Shown here one piece after another: positions 19,701 through 28,245 of a stretch of 64,000 nt of DNA. This DNA comes from Phycisphaerae bacterium (GTDB taxonomy: Bacteria; Planctomycetota; Phycisphaerae; Tepidisphaerales; Tepidisphaeraceae). The stretch lies in assembly GCA_026004655.1 (NCBI GenBank), contig BPJO01000018.1:1-64000 (forward strand). The letters are read 5' to 3'. Position 1 is the stretch's first letter. Each line of letters begins with the position of its first letter. A program made the translations under genes and the position numbers. The notes beneath the pieces are model-generated. The model was not told the origin of the DNA. It saw nothing but the letters and a program-made list of their open reading frames with translations, and searched no databases.

Positions 19701-22700
19701 ACCGCTAATAGCCCCGATGAAGTAATCGCTCCCCGGCTCGTCAAGGCCGGCAACGGTCCGGTGACCGTCGAAATCCTTGCCGTCTTCGCCAACCAAAACT
19801 CCCGTACCACCTTTGGCTGGTACGAAGCCGGAAATCCTCAGACCAAATACGCGGTCGCCAAAACCAATTCGGCCAATGACAATCAGTCTATCGCTCCGCT
19901 ACAGGAAGGAATGTTCACCTTCGATCCGGGCAACGGTGCGTTCGGGCTTTATGGGAACTTCACGCTCGGAAGCACTACCAATCCCCTGAACCGGGATGTG
20001 TTCAGCGAAGACGTGCTTAACACCTGGGAAACCAATACCAACCGACAACGTAAGGTCCGGTTCTATCAGCTCAAGGACGCCGCGGGGAATGTCGTTCCTA
20101 ACGCTTACGTCGTCGCTTTTGAGGAATACAACGTCACCTTTGATCAAAACGATCTGGTGGCCATCATCCGAAATGTCCAACCCGCAGCCAATGGACCGGA
20201 ACTGGGTCTGGAAAACCAGGACGGTGTACCGTTTGCCGATCAGCTCACCATGAGCCGTATCCAACCCAGTGGTTGGAACACGGATCTTCCGAACCAGTTC
20301 CACGATCGGGCCACGTTACGTATCCGAAATACCGGGAATCAGAACCTGAATATCACCGGAGTTTCGATCAGCAACTCCGATTTTGTGATCGAATCCGGGG
20401 GCGGCGCACGCACCCTCGCTCCCAATCAGTTTGTTGATGTTGTGGTACGATTCGTCTATTCGTCTACCGCCAGAGGTAATCAATTACGCACCGCAACGTT
20501 GACGATCAACAGCAATGACCCGGATGAAACCGTCAAAACCGTCACGCTACGAGGACTGTGGCAATCACACTCCGAAGACGCCCCCGGGGCGGGAAGTCAG
20601 GAACCAGTTCTCCAAAAAATCCTCGACGCTTTTGGATACAAGGTGAATGCCGGAAACCTAAACACCAATGGGAATCCCATCAAAGCCGGCGAGGAAATTC
20701 TCAGCGAACTTTGGGAACGCGCCGATACCGGCATGGCAGTCACTGTTATCCAATTAGCAGCCTATCACCAACAATACAATGTCGATTTTAATACGGCTTC
20801 GACCATCAGTTGGTACAACCCCAACAACATCAACTCCAGTACCGGGAAACCGTCTACCACCAAGATTTTCACTCATGCTCAGGTCGATTCGCAATCGTTG
20901 CTGCCCAGATTAGATGGTTCGACGACTCAGATCGCTCAAGGGACTTTTAATCCCAAAACCGTTACCCAGTTCGGTTTTAAAGTCGATGGGGTCTGGTCGA
21001 CCGACGTATACAATACTCCGAATGACAAAAACAATGCCGGACACGGAATCCGATTTTATCAGGCCAAAGATTCCAACGGAAATATTATTCCCGACACCTA
21101 CATCCTGGCACAGGATTATGTCGGCGTTTCATACGCTAACTACGATTATCAGGATAACGTATACCTGATCCGGAACATTAAACCCGTAAACGCGCCGACG
21201 GCTCCTGGGGGACTGGTCGCATCAGGTAACAGCAACGGGATCGCACTGAGTTGGACCAAAAATACGGAAGGCAACGTCACCGGGTATCGGGTCTACCGTG
21301 CGACGTCTGAAACCGGTGTGTATCAGCTTGTGGCAGAAACCACGAGCAATTCCTACCTGGATACCTCGGCCCCGGGTAACGCAACGAGCTTTTACAAGAT
21401 TTCCGCGATCACCTACCAAAACCAGGAAAGTGCGCAATCCAACACCGCTAGCGCGTTCCGGGCTGCAACCACCGGAACGCCCCCGGCCGCTCCGACCAAT
21501 GCGACCGCCATCGCGAATAACGCGACCCAGGTCGTTCTTAATTGGACCGACAACGCCAACAACGAAACCGGGTTCATCATCGAACGTCGCACCGGAACAG
21601 GCGCCTGGGTCCAGCTGAATACCGTCTCAGCGAATGTCACCACTTACACGGACAACACGGTCTCACCCTCGACCAGTTATACCTACAGGGTCATCGCGAC
21701 CAATTCGGCCGGAAACAGTGCTTCGAGCAACGAGGCTTCTGTCACCACACCGGCTTCTCAGCCCGCTCAAACATCTTTGACCAGTGTCGATATCGGAAAT
21801 CCCAATCCGGCCGGGAACATCAACACACTTACCCCAGGACGCGATTTCAACGTCACGGTCGGCGGTACCGATATCTGGGGAACCTCCGACAGCTTTAACT
21901 TCCTCTACGAACAAAAGACCGGAGACTTTGATGTCAAAGTCCGACTCATCGGACTCACTGCCATCAACGATTCCACCATGGCCGGGCTGATGGCACGAGA
22001 AACCCTCGCTGCCGGTTCAAAACACGTCAATATCAAAATCCGACCGGCAGGGTATAGGCTCAATTACCGCTCCTCAACTAACGGAACCACCGTCGGCGTC
22101 GGATCCGCTTCGGCCGATCTTTCTAATGCGTATGTCCGACTCCAACGCGTCGGAAACACCTTCAACACCTTCACGTCCACTGACGGTATTAACTGGATAC
22201 CCTTCCAGTCGGTAACGCTTAACATGGCTTCGACGATTTATGTCGGCCTGGCCACGGCTGCCCGAAGCAATACCCAAGCCACCACCGCTCAGTATCGCGA
22301 CTACGGGGACACCAACACCTCATCCACCCCCCAGCTCCCGACGGCACCTACGAACCTGTCCGCCTCGGCTAACTCGTCGACCCAGGTCGTTCTTAACTGG
22401 ACCGACAACGCCAACAACGAAACCGGGTTCATCATCGAACGTCGCACCGGAACAGACGCCTGGGTCCAGATCGCGACGCTGGCTTCCAATGTCACCACTT
22501 ACACGGACAACACGGTCTCACCCTCGACCAGTTATACCTACAGGGTCACCGCGACGGGGTTCAGCAATTCTGCACCGAGCAATGAAGCTTCGGTGACAAC
22601 CCCCAATAATCCTGTATCTGGCGTAACGCTTACGAGTATCGCTGACGCCTTTGCGTGGGGAGGCACCAACGCCAGCACCAACTTCGGCGCCGAGGCGTGG

Positions 22701-23111
22701 CTGCAGGCCAAGTACTCTACGCAAGCGGCCTATAACCGTACCGCTTATATTCGGTTTGATATCTCATCTCTCACCAGTATCACCAATGTCAAGCTCCGAT
22801 TCTTTGCCGATCTGAATACAGCCGACAGTGTGCAGATCGCTGCTTATGCTGTAGCCGGCAACTGGAACGAATCAACGCTTAACTTCAACAATCAGCCCGG
22901 AAAAACCGGTAGTCCTATCGCTACGGCCACCGTCACCAGCACCACCGGCGAATGGATCGAAATGGACGTAACCGCCTTCGTCCAGCAGGCCATCGTCGCA
23001 GGAAAAACCACACTCGATTTTGCCATCGATGGAACTCGAAACTCCACCGCTTTTGTCGCTATTGCATCTCGGGAAAGCGGAACCAACGGTCCCCAACTGG
23101 TTGTCACATGA
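16758..23111 (+). CDS. Giant secreted multidomain protein (beta-propeller, choice-of-anchor D, FN3, DNRLRE)
   Basis: About 2117 residues from GTG 16758, chosen because AGGGAGA lies 8 bases upstream; an in-frame TTG at 16719 is possible. The N-terminus carries LERLESRQLLSG (residues 22-33), the LExRxLLS signature of planctomycete exported proteins. Domains in order: a concanavalin-like jelly-roll (about 35-280); SbsA/Big_5-type Ig-like (282-388); a soluble glucose dehydrogenase/NHL-type beta-propeller (about 400-818: HTSVVFGPDGKLYTTT, QMAFGPDGKLYISQ); choice-of-anchor D (835-942); a module of about 200 residues beginning EPSLQRILDLY (948-1145); second anchor D and second copy of that module (1146-1476, EPVLQKILDAF); FN3 (1478-1570); FN3 (1575-1666); a DUF1349-like domain (1671-1853); FN3 (1858-1948); and a C-terminal DNRLRE/CBM96-like domain (1955-2117). 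Probably a cell-surface carbohydrate-binding or degrading protein; catalysis by the propeller is not proven. Confidence 0.9.
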   Translation: MKTVVTVVDRLCLKKWTRHDLERLESRQLLSGSTIQSLPFRLDFNQNIPDTIVDKDGQGTGFTRLQANKDGTEYQQNLIDLDVNLGVLKLTTTGTSSAGSNAGTDNTQANALETQFDGTTSGFVITARLLGNGNGVGLSYLKNPYEQAGIFFGPDQDNYVKLVALRHDSGSVLQFKEELNATNRDPDSATRFNIGSFSAINTLDLRIVGDAATGKITAFYSINGGTFQKVPIEYTLPVDKRSAFFNASARAGLLASHKNNVGPITATFDSFEILAGESLQGRPSISGTRPDNGTINVRRDTFIAADVILPNSGAGIDTATLNNTTVRLYRQSDGQSVIGIINTSGGGDAIVFTPTTALAANTTYVFEVTSGVKDTTGKAFIPYTATFTTGTEGATVDSSVSFTKVPQTVTEGIRHTSVVFGPDGKLYTTTIDGKIIRYDVAADGTLSNKTEILTIQNREGGRRSATSIIFDPASTASNLIAYVSHSDFAGLELKEYESENLGAASNWTGKITKLTGANLQNAQDIVVGLPRSVRDHQNYQMAFGPDGKLYISQSSQSAMGRPDNAWGNKPETLLSAAILQIDVAAIGSGTVNVRTEGLGSNNYNPYASNAPVKIYATGLRSAYDVLWHSNGFLYSATNGSAAGGNTPAGNGVPQLSNVSTQNDYLFRIQQGKYYGHPNPLRGEYVLNGGNPTSGNDPGQVSEYPVGTLPDPNWGGFIYDYGKNYSPNGMIEYKSNTFGGKLKGSIIGVRYSGGDDLIVMDMASNGGIVAVHTNYVGMGGFVNPLDLVENPATGDLYVVEFGDQGVIPDSTARITLLKAQNTSTDPGQGNTPSGVASASLSRGKVYFSDQTNTSGSSLPQNVRLTNTGTGVLTISGLNFSGTNASEFTVRDAFGNVITTPVTLQPGQRMDFYITFKTTTVGIRTATLNILTNIGTQSVTLRGLGVAGVGGNLEPSLQRILDLYQIGVNVGDNDPSTTEFPVDTANSPDEVIAPRLVKAGNGPVTVEILAVFANQNSRTTFGWYEAGNPQTKYAVAKTNSANDNQSIAPLQEGMFTFDPGNGAFGLYGNFTLGSTTNPLNRDVFSEDVLNTWETNTNRQRKVRFYQLKDAAGNVVPNAYVVAFEEYNVTFDQNDLVAIIRNVQPAANGPELGLENQDGVPFADQLTMSRIQPSGWNTDLPNQFHDRATLRIRNTGNQNLNITGVSISNSDFVIESGGGARTLAPNQFVDVVVRFVYSSTARGNQLRTATLTINSNDPDETVKTVTLRGLWQSHSEDAPGAGSQEPVLQKILDAFGYKVNAGNLNTNGNPIKAGEEILSELWERADTGMAVTVIQLAAYHQQYNVDFNTASTISWYNPNNINSSTGKPSTTKIFTHAQVDSQSLLPRLDGSTTQIAQGTFNPKTVTQFGFKVDGVWSTDVYNTPNDKNNAGHGIRFYQAKDSNGNIIPDTYILAQDYVGVSYANYDYQDNVYLIRNIKPVNAPTAPGGLVASGNSNGIALSWTKNTEGNVTGYRVYRATSETGVYQLVAETTSNSYLDTSAPGNATSFYKISAITYQNQESAQSNTASAFRAATTGTPPAAPTNATAIANNATQVVLNWTDNANNETGFIIERRTGTGAWVQLNTVSANVTTYTDNTVSPSTSYTYRVIATNSAGNSASSNEASVTTPASQPAQTSLTSVDIGNPNPAGNINTLTPGRDFNVTVGGTDIWGTSDSFNFLYEQKTGDFDVKVRLIGLTAINDSTMAGLMARETLAAGSKHVNIKIRPAGYRLNYRSSTNGTTVGVGSASADLSNAYVRLQRVGNTFNTFTSTDGINWIPFQSVTLNMASTIYVGLATAARSNTQATTAQYRDYGDTNTSSTPQLPTAPTNLSASANSSTQVVLNWTDNANNETGFIIERRTGTDAWVQIATLASNVTTYTDNTVSPSTSYTYRVTATGFSNSAPSNEASVTTPNNPVSGVTLTSIADAFAWGGTNASTNFGAEAWLQAKYSTQAAYNRTAYIRFDISSLTSITNVKLRFFADLNTADSVQIAAYAVAGNWNESTLNFNNQPGKTGSPIATATVTSTTGEWIEMDVTAFVQQAIVAGKTTLDFAIDGTRNSTAFVAIASRESGTNGPQLVVT
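21525..21693 (+). repeat. Copy A of a 169-bp DNA repeat encoding FN3 core
   Basis: Part of the second FN3 domain of the giant protein. It aligns without gaps to 22380-22548: the first roughly 90 and last roughly 65 bases are almost identical, including synonymous positions, while about 20 bases in the middle differ. Confidence 0.85.
22380..22548 (+). repeat. Copy B of a 169-bp DNA repeat encoding FN3 core
   Basis: Part of the third FN3 domain of the giant protein and partner of 21525-21693. Both encode LNWTDNANNETGFIIERRTG and TYTDNTVSPSTSYTYRV. Near-identity at synonymous sites points to recent duplication or gene conversion. Confidence 0.85.
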
Positions 23112-23126
23112 TCAAAAAACTCTGAT

Positions 23127-23564
23127 TCAATCCAGTTCCGCGCGTGGGTCGAGATCGATCAGTTTGATCAGCACCCTGCGTTCACGCGGTCCGTCAAACT
23201 CACAAAGATAAACCCCCTGCCAGCGGCCTAGCTGCAATCGTCCGTTCTCCACCAGAAGTGTCACGGAATGACCGAACATCGACGCTTTAAGGTGGGCGTC
23301 ACTGTTACCCTCATCGTGCTGATAGTAGGTTTCGTTCTGGGGGATCAGCGTGTCCAGTTTCGCCAGAATGTCACGTTTGACATCGGGGTCTGCGTTCTCG
23401 TTGATCGTAATTCCTGCTGTCGTATGGGCGACATGCACAATCACCATTCCCGATTTCAGTCGTTGACGGTCAATGGCTTTTTGGACACGGTCGGTGATCT
23501 CGATCATTTCGCTTCGCAGCGTGGTCTGTACGGTCTCATGGATCAAAGCAAATCCTTGTACCAT
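23127..23564 (-). CDS. YjbQ/UPF0047 family protein
   Basis: 145 residues, single YjbQ (UPF0047) domain. Conserved segments: SGMVIVHVAHTTAGITINENA, the YQHDEGNSDAHLKASMFGHS block with its metal-binding His residues, and GRWQGVYLCEFDGPRERRV. Family members form trimers; several have been assigned weak thiamine-phosphate synthase activity, but the physiological role is not settled. The gene is convergent with the giant surface-protein gene (15 bases between stops) and divergent from the zinc-ribbon gene. Confidence 0.93.
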   Translation of the reverse strand: MVQGFALIHETVQTTLRSEMIEITDRVQKAIDRQRLKSGMVIVHVAHTTAGITINENADPDVKRDILAKLDTLIPQNETYYQHDEGNSDAHLKASMFGHSVTLLVENGRLQLGRWQGVYLCEFDGPRERRVLIKLIDLDPRAELD

Positions 23565-23629
23565 TTCTCGTCTCTCCTGATGTGCACAATACGCGCAAGA
23601 TAGTGTTTCGCAAGCCTTCTTCGACCTTT

Positions 23630-23934
23630 ATGCTGTTGTTGATGAGGTCACTTGAATCTGATTCCGAGGACTTAATCGATGAATACCCCGATCCGCAGGA
23701 TCAGGATGACCCCGATATGGGCGATATCGATCCGTACCGGATCTGTCCGGATTGTGGAAAAAGCGTCTATGTAGATGTTGCGTGTTGTCCGAAGTGCGGT
23801 TTTTCCTGGAGGATGAAATCGAACCATCTGATGTTCGGGGGTCTCCGGAGTGGGCATGGCTGATCGTCGGGGTGTTAATAGTTAATAGTTGTATTGCTCG
23901 GTGGATTTTACGTCTTTCGATGAATGCGAGGTAA
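23630..23934 (+). CDS. Zinc-ribbon protein with C-terminal membrane helix, one-base frame break
   Basis: Small protein of the kind common in planctomycetes: acidic N-terminus (SLESDSEDLIDEYPDP), a double CxxC zinc ribbon (ICPDCGK...CCPKCG), a linker and one membrane helix. In the given frame the ribbon runs into SWRMKSNHLMFGG and stops at 23863. Adding one T to the five-T run at 23800-23804 instead reads CPKCGFFLEDEIEPSDV then WAWLIVGVLIVNSCIARWIL and stops at 23934, giving the usual ribbon-plus-helix layout of about 101 residues. The deleted base is therefore probably a homopolymer error. The start is uncertain: ATG 23630 or 23642, no strong ribosome-binding site. Function unknown. Confidence 0.7.
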
Positions 23935-24060
23935 AAAAAGGTTAATCGCTTTGATTTCAAATTTGGGGATACAATGTTTCGCGATGAGAACAGGTGGTCT
24001 GGTCGGTCGCAAAACTTGTAGCCGTCGAGCGTTGAACCGCAAGACGAGAAGGGAAGTTTT

Positions 24061-24450
24061 ATGAATCGCGTTTCATTATTGGCCTCGGGTGGTTTGGTGA
24101 TGGTGGCTTTGCTGACCGGATGTAAATCATCTCACGAATCGGGTGTCAAGAGCAATTACATGACTCAGTGGGCACCAGTGGCAGCCGATACCCGTAAAAC
24201 CACCGAGGCTGCAAAAGAGGTATTCGAGCAGGAGGGATTGAAGGACGTTACCGCTTCCAGCACCTTGATGGACGGTAAAGCCAGTGGCAGACTCGCCGAT
24301 GGGACAGAAGTGGTTGCCTCGGTTAAAAAGGATACTGACAATACCAGCACGATTTCGGTCAATGTTGGAAAATTAGGTAACCCCGCCATGGGAGCCGAAC
24401 TGGCCAAGAAGATCAAACGTAAAGCAGAAGATACGTCATCCAGTTATTGA
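24061..24450 (+). CDS. Small lipoprotein, DUF3568-like
   Basis: 129 residues with a type II signal peptide: MNRVSLLASGGLVMVALLTG followed by the lipobox cysteine (LLTGC, Cys21). The mature part is about 108 residues, with Asp/Lys-rich alternating strands (TEVVASVKKDTDNTSTISVN) and a C-terminal helix AELAKKIKRKAEDT, similar to the DUF3568/YceK-type small lipoprotein fold. GAAGGGAAG just upstream is a good ribosome-binding site, and TACAAT near 23970 could be a -10 box. Monocistronic. Probably anchored in the outer membrane; role unknown. Confidence 0.8.
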   Translation: MNRVSLLASGGLVMVALLTGCKSSHESGVKSNYMTQWAPVAADTRKTTEAAKEVFEQEGLKDVTASSTLMDGKASGRLADGTEVVASVKKDTDNTSTISVNVGKLGNPAMGAELAKKIKRKAEDTSSSY

Positions 24451-24558
24451 AGCAACTGTTTCTGCCCCGATTTCAGTCTGTTTTTAAAGTTTGGAAATAG
24501 GATAAGAGATTTCAGCTCGTTAAACCGTCACGGGCGAAGTGTTTTGGCTCAGATGCCA

Positions 24559-25596
24559 TTACGGTTTTTCGTCCGTGTCGGTTTTTCGTTTTATTTCAAT
24601 TGTTTTTCCGGTTTCGATGGATTTGTACAGTGCCTCTGAGAGCTGCATAAGTTTGATACCGTTGTCGGGGCCGACTAAAGGTCGAGTTTTTCCCTGAATG
24701 CATTCCTTAAAATGCCTGAAAAGAGCGGGATAACCCGCCCAGCGAGGCTGTTTCATTGGTGTGGGCTTGCAACGGCCGTCGTTGTCAAACCCGCGATAAA
24801 TGACAGGTCCCTGAGGGGTATAAAGATCCAAAGCGGCTGCATCGGCGTGGATTCGGCAGGTCGTCCCGGCCTGAGAGGGCACCTGATTCATCGCCCAGGA
24901 GACACTGACTTCTGCCGACGCACCGGATTCGAATCGTAACAAGCAATGAGCAAACTCTTCGACAGGCAAACCGGTGACACAGGCGTGTCCGACCCCTGAA
25001 ACGTGCGTGACATCCGATCCGATCAGATGAATCAAAAGATCGATCATTGCCAGTCCTAGATCAACCCCGGCTCCTCCTCCGGAACGGGATTTGTCCCAAT
25101 ACCAACCCGTTCCCTTGGGAACCCCACGAGTCCGCAACCAGGTCGCTCGGGCGTGATAGATTTTTCCAGCATACCCTTTATCGATAGCCTGTTTGACGGA
25201 TTGCTCTGCGGACCCGAAACGCCGGACGGCTGCGTAAAGCACGGTCTTACCCGACTTCTCGGCAGCGCGTGCAATCGCTTTGGCATCCTTGGAAGTCGGG
25301 GCAGGAGGCATTTCGATCAGAACATGTTTTCCAGACCGAAGGGCCGGAATCGCCGCCGACGCGTGAAGATGTGTTGGCAGACAAATGCTCAGTGCATCCA
25401 GACCTGGATCCCGAATCAATTCCTCGGCGTCCGAAACGGATCGCGCAAACTTAAACTCCGCAGACAGCGCCGAAAGACGATCGGGGATCCGATCAGCCAC
25501 CCCGGCCAGACGGAATCCCGCCTCTTTTGCTCCGGCCGCGTGGGCTTTTCCGGTCGGACCGGCTCCAATAATCCCCAGACGTATACCTTGCGACAT
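24559..25596 (-). CDS. Gfo/Idh/MocA family NAD(P)-dependent oxidoreductase
   Basis: 345 residues. N-terminal Rossmann fold with LGIIGAGPTGKAHAAGAKEA, then the family's LSICLPTHLHASAAIPALRS and HVLIEMPPAPTSKDAKAIA, where the usual EKP is EMP: the conserved Lys is replaced by Met, which may affect catalysis. The C-terminal alpha/beta domain has GGGAGVDLGLAMIDLLIHL with the expected Asp and His. Substrates are usually sugars or inositols. It follows icd on the same strand but a strong terminator lies between. Confidence 0.85.
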   Translation of the reverse strand: MSQGIRLGIIGAGPTGKAHAAGAKEAGFRLAGVADRIPDRLSALSAEFKFARSVSDAEELIRDPGLDALSICLPTHLHASAAIPALRSGKHVLIEMPPAPTSKDAKAIARAAEKSGKTVLYAAVRRFGSAEQSVKQAIDKGYAGKIYHARATWLRTRGVPKGTGWYWDKSRSGGGAGVDLGLAMIDLLIHLIGSDVTHVSGVGHACVTGLPVEEFAHCLLRFESGASAEVSVSWAMNQVPSQAGTTCRIHADAAALDLYTPQGPVIYRGFDNDGRCKPTPMKQPRWAGYPALFRHFKECIQGKTRPLVGPDNGIKLMQLSEALYKSIETGKTIEIKRKTDTDEKP

Positions 25597-25659
25597 TGAC
25601 AGACTCCTTTCCGTCCTGGTCCGGTACCAAAATCTTCCCCGAGGCTGCGTGATCCCCTC

Positions 25660-25703
25660 AAAACGGACAGGCGCGGATACTCCTTCCCGATCCGCGCCTG
25701 CCC
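25660..25703 (-). terminator. Terminator after icd
   Basis: Minus-strand stem of 14 pairs (25690-25703 with 25665-25678, one G-U) around an 11-base loop, followed by GTTTTG. It lies about 24 bases past the icd stop. The T-run is short but the stem is very GC-rich. Confidence 0.75.
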
Positions 25704-25726
25704 AGAGCTTCGATTGCGTGCCCGGG

Positions 25727-27025
25727 TCAATCCATATTGCGAATGATCGCGTCGCCGAACTCTGAACACTTGATCTTGGTAGCTCCCTCCATCAGGCGGG
25801 CAAAATCGTACGTGACCGTCTTGGCAGCGATCGACTTTTCCAGACCTTTGACAATCAGGTCCGCAGCCTCTTGCCATCCGAGGTGTTCCAACATCATGAC
25901 GCCAGACAAGATGACCGAACCGGGATTAACTACGTCCTGGTTGGCATATTTGGGGGCTGTCCCGTGGGTGGCTTCGAAAATCGCATGCCCTGTGACGTAA
26001 TTGATGTTAGCTCCGGGTGCAATTCCGATCCCACCGACCTGTGCAGCCAAAGCGTCGGACAGGTAGTCCCCGTTCAGATTGAGGGTGGCAATGACATCAA
26101 AATCTTCCGGACGGGTCAGCACCTGCTGGAGGGTAATATCCGCGATGGCATCTTTAATGACGATCCCTGCTCCGGGCTTGCCTTCGGGAATTTTGCACCA
26201 CGGTCCCCCGTCGATTTCTACGGCCCCATACATTTTTTTGGCCAGTTCGTACCCCCAGTCCCGGAACGCGCCTTCGGTGAACTTCATGATGTTACCTTTA
26301 TGCACCAATGTCACGCTCTTGCGCTTGTGCCGAATGGCGTAATCGATCGCCGATTTGATCAGACGCATGGAACCGGCCTTGCTGACCGGTTTGATCCCGA
26401 TACCGACTTCCACCTGGTCTGAACCTACTCCGTCGGGACAGACCTGACGGGTAAAGTCTTTTGTTTTCTCTGACGTTCCGAAACGAATCTTGTTGAAACT
26501 TTTCGAATCAAACTGTTTTAGAAAATCTAGAACCGATTGAGCTTCTTTCGTCCCCGCGGCGTACTCGATCCCTGCATAAATGTCTTCGGTATTCTCGCGG
26601 AAAATCACCATGTCAACCTTTTCCGGGTGTTTCACAGGGCTGGGTGTTCCGGTGAAATACCGAACCGGACGTAAACAAACATACAAATCCAGCAATTGAC
26701 GAAGGGCTACGTTCAAAGAACGGATTCCCCCACCGACCGGGGTCGTCAACGGGCCTTTGATTCCCACGATATATTTTTGAAAGGCTTCAACGGTTTCATC
26801 GGGTAGCCAATTGTCGGTCTGTTTAAACGCCTTTTCGCCAGCCAGGACTTCTTTCCAGATGATTTTTTTGGTTCCGCGGTATGCTTTCTTGACGGCAGCA
26901 TCCAAGACCCGCACCGACGCCCGCCAGATATCAGGACCGGTTCCGTCCCCCTCGATAAAAGGGATAATAGGGTCATTGGGGACATTCAAAACACCATCTT
27001 TCATCGTGATCACATTGCCAGCCAT
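25727..27025 (-). CDS. icd: NADP-dependent isocitrate dehydrogenase
   Basis: TCA-cycle enzyme converting isocitrate to 2-oxoglutarate with NADP. Residues [20 protein letters not shown] carry the isocitrate-binding serine and arginines. [40 protein letters not shown] and the cofactor loop [19 protein letters not shown] are as in bacterial Icd. 432 residues from ATG 27025, which has GAGGAG upstream; a longer reading to 27082 adds 19 unconserved residues. 70 bases separate it from the upstream oxidoreductase gene on the same strand. Confidence 0.95.
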   Translation of the reverse strand: MAGNVITMKDGVLNVPNDPIIPFIEGDGTGPDIWRASVRVLDAAVKKAYRGTKKIIWKEVLAGEKAFKQTDNWLPDETVEAFQKYIVGIKGPLTTPVGGGIRSLNVALRQLLDLYVCLRPVRYFTGTPSPVKHPEKVDMVIFRENTEDIYAGIEYAAGTKEAQSVLDFLKQFDSKSFNKIRFGTSEKTKDFTRQVCPDGVGSDQVEVGIGIKPVSKAGSMRLIKSAIDYAIRHKRKSVTLVHKGNIMKFTEGAFRDWGYELAKKMYGAVEIDGGPWCKIPEGKPGAGIVIKDAIADITLQQVLTRPEDFDVIATLNLNGDYLSDALAAQVGGIGIAPGANINYVTGHAIFEATHGTAPKYANQDVVNPGSVILSGVMMLEHLGWQEAADLIVKGLEKSIAAKTVTYDFARLMEGATKIKCSEFGDAIIRNMD

Positions 27026-27095
27026 CGAAATACACTCCTCAAGGCATGAAAACTTTTGAAAACCGATCCTGATTATGAGCATTACCTCTAAAAGC

Positions 27096-28115
27096 TCAAT
27101 ATCTCACCCGAACCGATTCCCCCCGGATCGAGCTTTCTCGAGCAGCCTCCAGTAAGCGCATGGTCACAAGAACGGAATCGACCGTCACTGCTGGTAAACT
27201 GTTTTGCTCACAAGCTTTGGCGAACTTGTTCCAAATGTCGCTTTCGGTCAAACCGGGTTCAGCAAGGGGTAATTCCCGGGTCTGTCCCTTTGCAGAGGTA
27301 TATGTCAATTTTGCCCATTCCGTTGTATTAAATGTCAGACTAAACGGACTGTCCGCGGAACCTTCCGTGCCATCGATGTGCCACCGGGGTAAAGGACGTG
27401 TGGTGGTGGTGTTGATTTCACACAATCCTACAGCCCCATTGTCAAAATTGATCAGCACACGGGCAAAATCATCGCAGTCATGGGACCAAACGTTGCCTCG
27501 TAACTGGGCAAACACTTCTACCGCCCGAGCGGGATGAAACAATTGCCACAACTGATCGAGAAAATGAGAGCCCCAGTCGTACAATCCTCCCCCGCCGAAC
27601 GCGCTTTCATTTCGCCAGTTAGGTCGATATTCCGGGGCTGCGGGTCCGACGCAACTCGCCCATTGACCCAGCCGGGATTCGATATTGATCAGTTTTCCGA
27701 AAACGCCTGACTCGATCGCCTGTCGAACCGTCAGATAATCGATATCCCATCGACGACAATGAAAAACACTCAACACCCGATTCTTTTTCCGGGCAGTCTC
27801 GCACATCTGCAATGACTCGATCAGGTTTAACGCCATCGGTTTTTCTACCATGACGTGTTTTTCGGCCTCGAGTGCTTGCATCACCTGCTTGAAATGAAAT
27901 GCGGTCGGGGTTGCAATCAATACCGCGTCCACACTTAAATGATTCAATAACTCAGGCAGGTTCGAAGTCGTCCAATACCCTAACGATGACGCAAGGGCGC
28001 TGCGTGCGGGTGTGGGATCAAAAACACCCACCACACGGGCGTTTCCTGATGCATCGATCCACGAGGAATGTTCTTTTCCGATCCTGCCAAAACCGATAAT
28101 TCCCACACCGATCAT
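27096..28115 (-). CDS. Gfo/Idh/MocA family oxidoreductase
   Basis: About 339 residues from ATG 28115 ([16 protein letters not shown]); reading further upstream to 28211 would cross a terminator hairpin. Rossmann domain: GIIGFGRIG, then [20 protein letters not shown] and [14 protein letters not shown] with the canonical EKP catalytic Lys. The C-terminal domain has [19 protein letters not shown] with the conserved Asp and His. Substrate unknown. It is followed by icd 70 bases on; no carbohydrate transporter nearby suggests the sugar. Confidence 0.88.
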   Translation of the reverse strand: MIGVGIIGFGRIGKEHSSWIDASGNARVVGVFDPTPARSALASSLGYWTTSNLPELLNHLSVDAVLIATPTAFHFKQVMQALEAEKHVMVEKPMALNLIESLQMCETARKKNRVLSVFHCRRWDIDYLTVRQAIESGVFGKLINIESRLGQWASCVGPAAPEYRPNWRNESAFGGGGLYDWGSHFLDQLWQLFHPARAVEVFAQLRGNVWSHDCDDFARVLINFDNGAVGLCEINTTTTRPLPRWHIDGTEGSADSPFSLTFNTTEWAKLTYTSAKGQTRELPLAEPGLTESDIWNKFAKACEQNSLPAVTVDSVLVTMRLLEAARESSIRGESVRVRY

Positions 28116-28130
28116 GGGTCCAAGAGTAAA

Positions 28131-28161
28131 CGAAAAAGCGGGCCTGCCAAGCAGACCCGCT
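28131..28161 (-). terminator. Terminator of the Cys-rich mini-protein gene
   Basis: Minus-strand AGCGGGTCTGC and GCAGGCCCGCT pair over 11 positions (one U-G) around a TTG loop, and TTTTCGTTT follows. It separates the small Cys-rich gene from the downstream oxidoreductase. Confidence 0.85.
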
Positions 28162-28245
28162 GGTAAACTTGAAATGAAGATTTGTTGAATGACGGGCTTT
28201 CTGTCCGCCAACCGGGATCGACGTACAGGTCGTACCCTCTACAAA

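Noticed and set aside
23874-23887. GTTAATA tandem repeat
   Set aside because: Two copies only, and inside the corrected zinc-ribbon gene.
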